A program made the translations under genes and the position numbers. Below are positions 4,994 to 8,888 of a DNA stretch of 8,888 nucleotides, in pieces; within the stretch, counting starts at the first letter, position 1; each line of letters opens with the position of its first letter. The stretch is taken from positions 1 through 8,888 of the forward strand of contig JANNMJ010000178.1 in the NCBI GenBank assembly GCA_031397815.1. The letters are read 5' to 3'. The notes beneath the pieces were generated by a model. The model saw nothing but the letters and a program-made list of their open reading frames with translations. It had not been told where the DNA came from and did no database searches. The DNA comes from JANNMJ01 sp031397815 (GTDB taxonomy: Bacteria > Bacteroidota > Bacteroidia > Cytophagales > Hymenobacteraceae).

Positions 4994-7861
4994 TTATTCC
5001 ACCGCTACCCGCCACGACGTTGCCCGCCCGCCCGTCGCCGTGAAGCGCACGATGTAAAGGCCCGCCGAACGCCCCATCAAGGGCAGCACCTCGGCGGTTT
5101 CTCCGGTGGTGCGGCGTCGCACCACGCAGCTGCCCCGCCCGTCGAACACTTCCACCGTTCCGGCTCGGCCAGTGGCCGGTAGCGTCAGGCGTCCGCTCGA
5201 AGGGTTGGGGTACGGCGCGTGCAGGGCAGCGGCCGCAAACGGCTCCGCTTGCCCCAAAACCTGCTGATAATTAGCGGCTGCGGCATCCGAAGCGGCTTGC
5301 AAATCGAGAAGAGTATTACCGGCCACGAGGGCAAAAACGACCGTTACCGAGTCGTTCGGCGCCAGCGTGAACGGCCCGGCGCCGTGGACCGTGGCCACGT
5401 CGGAGCCGCGCCCCAGCCCCGCTTGCGTCCGGCTGACGCCCCGGCTCAGCGCCCGCCATTTTTCGCCGAGCGTGAACGTGTCGCTCGCGCCCCACGGGTT
5501 GCCGGGGAGGGAGGCGTTGAAGTCGATAGCGCGATACGTTGGCTGCGCCGAGGCCGGTGCCAACAGCCGGATACCGGCAAACGCCGAGTCAGGCTCGTTG
5601 GAATACGCGTAGCCTAAGCGCCGGGTGGCGTCCCAGTCGGCTTTGTTGGTGATGGCGCCGCCGATATCCCAATCGGCATAAAGTCCGGCGTAGACATTGG
5701 CCAGCGGCCGGGGCGAGGGATTGCGGAGCGTGTACGAGAAAATGACGTATTTATCCTGCCCTGGCGCCGCCCACGCGTAGGTATGGTACCGAATCAGCAC
5801 CGGCAGGGCGGCAGCTCCGGCCCCGGCGTCGCTCATCAGACCGGTAAATTCCTGATCGGCGCGCGGGGCTGTTACGGCCCTGACCGGCCCGCCGACCGGC
5901 CGGAAATGGTCGTCGGCAATCGGTGGGTAGGAGGCGATGTGTAGCAACGTGTTCGAGACGTGCGTCGAGTCAATACCGACCATCAGGCCGCATTCCCAGA
6001 GCAGGTTATCGCGGTTGGCGTATACCATCCCGAGGCCTTGGTTATTCTGGCTATCGTTGAAGCCGATGCGGCCCTTGCTCGTAATCGTGGTATGCACCAG
6101 ATTGGCGGTGATATCGCGGAAGCTCGGGTTGAGGAGGATTTCGAATTTCTCGGTATCCGTGTACCCCGCCTGATCCTGATACGTGATCGTGAAGCGCGCG
6201 GGCACATCGGCCGGCGCCGTTGGGCTGATGCTTATGCCGAACGTTTCGATCACCGATTGCCCCGTGCCGAGGTTCCCGAGCGCAATCGTCCCCTGCCGAA
6301 TCGTGACGGCCGCCGACGTGGTCGTGAGGGTAGCGTTCAGGCCGGTGGTCGGTTTCAGAATCGACTTAAACGTGCCCCGAATCAGCAGAATGGCCCCCGC
6401 GGCGGGCGGCGTGGGCAGGCCGGTCGCATCGTCGAGCACTTGTTTCCGCAGACAACGCACCGCCGACGGCTGCTCGGTAATGGCGCGCATCACGTTGATG
6501 CGGCCCCGACCCAGCAGACCGGCGAGGGCGGGGTTTTGGGCGTCGATATTGTCGCAGGTCATCCGCAGCTGCTGCCCGACTTGCTCGCCCGAATACGCCG
6601 GAAACTGCGCTTTCACCAGTCCGGCAGCGCCCGCACACACCGGCGAGGCCATCGAGGTGCCGGAATTATTGCCGTAGCTGTCGTTCCAGAGCGTCGAGAA
6701 AATCTGCAGCCCCGGCGCGAATACTTCCGTATTGACGCCGTAGTTCGAGAAGCCCACTTTCACGTCGGTCGGCCCCGTCGCGCCTACGGTCAGCACGTTT
6801 TCGAAACCGGCGGGCGAGAACGGATCGGCCACGCCGTTGTTGCCCGCGGCCGTCACCACCAAGGCGTTACGGTTGAAAGTGGCGTAGTCGATGGCATCCT
6901 GCCCGAGGTCGGGGAAGCCGAGGGAGCCCCACGAGCAGTTGATGATATCGCACCCGTGATCGGCGGCGTACACGATGCCGGGATAACCGTTCAGAATAAA
7001 GCCGCCGTTATCGTCGGCGGAGCATTTAATGGGTAATATGCGGCACCGAAAGCCGACCCCCGCCACGCCAATATTATTATCGGCTACGGCCGATGCACAC
7101 CCCGCGACGTGCGTGCCGTGGTAGGTAGCGGGCGAACCCCCGGCGCCGTTATCGCCGGACGGCTGATGCACAAACTGCCCGACCATATCCCAGCCGAGGT
7201 AATTATCGACGTAGCCGTCATTATCGTCGTCGAGGCCGTTGATGGGGTCGGCGTAATTGCGCTGAAGGTTAGCGACGAGGTCGGGGTGGTCCAAATCGAC
7301 TCCGGTATCGACGATCCCGATGAGCACCGTCGTATCGCCTTTCTGCACGTCCCACGCATCGAGGGCGTGGATTTGCGCCAGCGCGTACTGCTGCGGCGCG
7401 CTCGGGTCGTTGGGGGTGTAGCGCGGGCGGCCCACGAAATCAGGCTCCGCATAGCGCACGGCGCCACAATCGAGGAGCAGCCCTGCGGCTTGGTCAACGG
7501 GCACCGGCGCACTGTAGGCGGCCCGGTAAACCGTCGTGAGGTCGACGCAGCGTGGGTCGCGCTTCAGGTCAGCGGCGGTGGGGGCGGGAGAATGCGGAAA
7601 AACGCGCTCCAGCCGCGTGGCGCCCAACCGCGTGAGCACCCGCTGAATGGCGGGCACTTCCACGCTTCCGGCCGAGCAAGCCGTGCGCCACGTATCCGTC
7701 ACCCGAAAAACCACGACGCCCGCCCGGTAATCGGCCGCCGTGGCGCCCGCCGGAAGGTGGTAACTGGCAGAAAGCGGTTTAGTGGGTGGCGCCGAAGCGT
7801 GCGCAAGCCCCGGCGCCGTCAGCAGCAGCAGGCCTGCAAGTAGGAAGTTGAAGTAGCTCAT
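4994..7861 (-). CDS. Secreted S8 subtilisin-like serine protease with type IX secretion sorting domain
   Basis: From ATG 7861 the product has 955 residues. Order of parts: signal peptide (1-24, cleavage near AHA/SA); propeptide-like region (about 30-150); S8 catalytic domain (about 160-455); beta-rich middle and C-terminal modules; and a type A T9SS sorting domain (884-955) opening with YPNPSSGRLTLP and ending in RVAVE. The triad is intact: Asp185 in IVDTGVD, His248 in HGTHVAG and Ser403 in GTSMASP, with oxyanion Asn341 in AAGNNG. The acidic loop NGLDDDNDGYVDN (208-220) looks like a calcium site seen in many Bacteroidota S8 enzymes. Several Cys residues in and near the catalytic domain could form disulfides. 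It should cross the inner membrane by Sec and the outer membrane by the T9SS, to be released or anchored on the surface; substrates are unknown. The frame continues up to a TTG at 7906, but that TTG is part of the -7 box and gives a worse signal peptide. Confidence 0.95.
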   Translation of the reverse strand: MSYFNFLLAGLLLLTAPGLAHASAPPTKPLSASYHLPAGATAADYRAGVVVFRVTDTWRTACSAGSVEVPAIQRVLTRLGATRLERVFPHSPAPTAADLKRDPRCVDLTTVYRAAYSAPVPVDQAAGLLLDCGAVRYAEPDFVGRPRYTPNDPSAPQQYALAQIHALDAWDVQKGDTTVLIGIVDTGVDLDHPDLVANLQRNYADPINGLDDDNDGYVDNYLGWDMVGQFVHQPSGDNGAGGSPATYHGTHVAGCASAVADNNIGVAGVGFRCRILPIKCSADDNGGFILNGYPGIVYAADHGCDIINCSWGSLGFPDLGQDAIDYATFNRNALVVTAAGNNGVADPFSPAGFENVLTVGATGPTDVKVGFSNYGVNTEVFAPGLQIFSTLWNDSYGNNSGTSMASPVCAGAAGLVKAQFPAYSGEQVGQQLRMTCDNIDAQNPALAGLLGRGRINVMRAITEQPSAVRCLRKQVLDDATGLPTPPAAGAILLIRGTFKSILKPTTGLNATLTTTSAAVTIRQGTIALGNLGTGQSVIETFGISISPTAPADVPARFTITYQDQAGYTDTEKFEILLNPSFRDITANLVHTTITSKGRIGFNDSQNNQGLGMVYANRDNLLWECGLMVGIDSTHVSNTLLHIASYPPIADDHFRPVGGPVRAVTAPRADQEFTGLMSDAGAGAAALPVLIRYHTYAWAAPGQDKYVIFSYTLRNPSPRPLANVYAGLYADWDIGGAITNKADWDATRRLGYAYSNEPDSAFAGIRLLAPASAQPTYRAIDFNASLPGNPWGASDTFTLGEKWRALSRGVSRTQAGLGRGSDVATVHGAGPFTLAPNDSVTVVFALVAGNTLLDLQAASDAAAANYQQVLGQAEPFAAAALHAPYPNPSSGRLTLPATGRAGTVEVFDGRGSCVVRRRTTGETAEVLPLMGRSAGLYIVRFTATGGRATSWRVAVE

Positions 7862-7903
7862 CAGCAGTGCGTAACCGCCCCTCTGGTGTAGAGCGGCTTG
7901 ACT

Positions 7904-7911
7904 CAAAGATA
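7904..7911 (-). promoter_or_regulatory. Bacteroidota -7 box for the S8 protease
   Basis: On the minus strand TATCTTTG fits TAnnTTTG, 42 bases before the ATG at 7861. The upstream in-frame TTG (7904-7906) is the last three bases of this box, so it cannot be the start if the promoter is real. No convincing -33 TTG is visible at the usual distance. Confidence 0.5.
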
Positions 7912-8034
7912 CGGCGGGCCGAAAAGTGCCCGAGTGGTAACCGGGAGACGTGCGAAAGCTAGTTGGCGTTACGTGTTGGGGCTGACTGATGGGCCTATAT
8001 CAGTAGCTACCTTGCTGACACAAAGACGAAAGGC

Positions 8035-8039
8035 GGAGG
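8035..8039 (+). promoter_or_regulatory. Shine-Dalgarno site of the Imm53 gene
   Basis: ggagg lies 8 bases before the ATG at 8048. It is the clearest Shine-Dalgarno site at a supported start in this window, where most starts have none, and it fixes the start within a frame that is open back to 7898. It also sets the gene apart from the host-type genes to its left. Confidence 0.65.
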
Positions 8040-8047
8040 TTCTTACG

Positions 8048-8335
8048 ATGGCAAGTGTTGTTACGCATCTTCAAAAGTGGTATGCCAACCAATGTGATGG
8101 CAATTGGGAACACGACTACTCCATTAAAATTGAAACATTAGATAATCCCGGATGGATAGTTAAAATAGATTTAGGCGACACGCCAAGTCAGGGATTGGTG
8201 TTGCGCACAGGCCTAATTGAAAAAAGTCCTGAGGATTGGTACAGCATTTCCTTCGAAGGAGATAGGTTTGTGGGAATCGGTGATCCGGCAAAGCTTGAGT
8301 TTATACTGGAGTTTTTTGCAAAACACATCGTGTAA
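8048..8335 (+). CDS. Imm53-family immunity protein of a polymorphic toxin system
   Basis: This 95-residue protein matches the Imm53 family as I know it: the N-terminal LQKWYANQCDGNWEH followed by a short variable stretch and IKIETLDNPGW, then a strand pattern VKIDL, is the family's core. Such proteins bind and neutralise the toxin domain at the C-terminus of Rhs or other polymorphic toxins; they act in the cytoplasm and have no signal peptide or membrane segment, as here. The ATG follows a ggagg site; the in-frame extension back to 7898 has no recognisable similarity and is left out. GC is about 42%, far below the roughly 80% just downstream, which suggests recent transfer. The gene directly upstream is the divergent protease, so no toxin gene precedes it: it appears orphaned. 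A 5'-truncated Rhs fragment follows on the same strand. Family assignment is by memory of the motif. Confidence 0.85.
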   Translation: MASVVTHLQKWYANQCDGNWEHDYSIKIETLDNPGWIVKIDLGDTPSQGLVLRTGLIEKSPEDWYSISFEGDRFVGIGDPAKLEFILEFFAKHIV

Positions 8336-8360
8336 AATGGGAAGACATAGAAAATGGTAG

Positions 8361-8888
8361 TGCGGTATATCGGGCGACTCGGTACAGGCAGAAGTCTGGG
8401 CGAGCTTCGATCTGCCCCAACGGCCGGGCTGGCCCGTGCGCCCCGCCCTCGGCGGCGGCGCCGGGGTGCCCGAAGGCGTGGCGGGCAAGCCCCGCACGGG
8501 CCTGCTGCCGCGCCTGCAGCTGAGTCTGGCGGGGCTACTCGCCCTCGCCCACCGCTCCGCCACCGACCCGCTCCCCGCCGCTTACCTCAAGCTGGAAGTG
8601 TACTCGGCCGATTCGGTCAAACAGGCCGAAGCGTGGGCCTACGTTTCCGACACGGTGCCCCCGGGGCAGTGGCAGCGACTGATGGCCAAGCTCTCGGTCG
8701 CGCAGGACGGCTATCTCGAAGCCAAGCTCGTCGACGAAAGCCCGACGCCCGTGTACTTCGACGACCTGCTGCTCAAAATCAGCAAGGAGCGCGGCCTTCA
8801 GGAGAACCACTACGACCCGTGGGGCCTCAACCTCGTCGGCATCGAGAGCCAGCCCGTCGACCGGCTGGAGCGCAAGCAGTACAACGGC
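8361..8888 (+). CDS. 5'-truncated Rhs repeat core fragment (partial, runs off the window)
   Basis: A frame open from just after the TAG at 8358-8360 to the last base encodes the late part of an Rhs/wall-associated repeat protein. It begins CGISGDSVQAEVWASF and continues with a Pro/Gly-rich linker (about 8415-8520). A beta-sandwich-like unit follows (YLKLEVYSADS at 8583-8615 through WQRLMAKLSVAQDGYLEAKL to VYFDDLLLKIS), and then ENHYDPWGLNLVGIE near 8802-8846, a typical Rhs core segment of Cytophagales that precedes the variable toxin tip. Normal Rhs proteins carry long N-terminal parts; here there is no start codon, no Shine-Dalgarno site and no N-terminus, since Imm53 ends 25 bases before. 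Plausible states are a silent tip cassette for recombination or a degraded pseudogene. The toxin tip would lie beyond the right edge. No in-frame ATG occurs before 8682. It is about 80% GC at 8401-8520. Rhs assignment is strong; functional state is unknown. Confidence 0.75.

Noticed and set aside
5960..7036. 358-residue plus-strand open frame opposite the protease
   Set aside because: It is rich in Arg, Gly and His and antisense to the intact S8 catalytic domain, so it is a shadow.
7912..8047. A group II intron end or insertion-sequence end upstream of Imm53
   Set aside because: The stretch gtgcgaaag gave a passing resemblance to an intron start, but I find no domain V structure, reverse transcriptase, terminal repeat or target duplication.
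8213..8810. Minus-strand open frames opposite the Imm53/Rhs segment
   Set aside because: Rhs core motifs and the Imm53 motif are read on the plus strand; the minus-strand frames show none.

Overview
The window looks like chromosomal DNA from a GC-rich member of the Bacteroidota, most likely Cytophagales close to Hymenobacter. The genus is an inference; nothing here fixes it. Four lines of evidence point this way. The secreted protease ends in a type IX secretion (T9SS) sorting domain. Four promoter candidates fit the Bacteroidota -7 box TAnnTTTG. Shine-Dalgarno sites are mostly absent. The right edge carries an Rhs-type wall-associated repeat protein with a YDPWG segment of the kind common in this group. 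Most of the window is clearly GC-rich by eye. Two stretches are not: the barrel half of the outer-membrane protein (about 49% over a counted 300 bases) and the immunity gene (about 42%).

Layout, left to right. Positions 1-392 hold no gene I can support: a pair of REP-like inverted hairpins (1-137), a GC-rich hairpin cluster (229-277) and a perfect 18-bp-arm terminator (326-362). Next come three minus-strand genes: a Kup-family potassium transporter (393-2396, GTG start), an unknown two-helix membrane protein (2557-3108) and an FklB-like FKBP peptidyl-prolyl isomerase (3214-3834). A divergent promoter region (about 3835-4039) separates the isomerase from a plus-strand outer-membrane beta-barrel protein with a Lys/Pro/Ala spacer (4040-4858). 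That gene converges, across a strong probably bidirectional terminator (4899-4935), on a large minus-strand S8 subtilisin-like protease exported by the T9SS (4994-7861).

The right end (about 7912-8888) is accessory DNA: an AT-richer Imm53-family immunity gene (8048-8335) with its own Shine-Dalgarno site and no toxin gene upstream, followed on the same strand by a very GC-rich, 5'-truncated Rhs core fragment (8361 to the edge). This resembles a polymorphic-toxin locus in which immunity genes and headless Rhs tip cassettes are left behind after toxin exchange. It is the most interesting part of the window, and the decisive part (the toxin domain) lies beyond the right edge.

The left and central genes are ordinary housekeeping or envelope functions and need not work together. 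Promoter boxes decide two start codons: in both kup and the protease, an upstream in-frame TTG lies inside the -7 box, so the true starts are further downstream.
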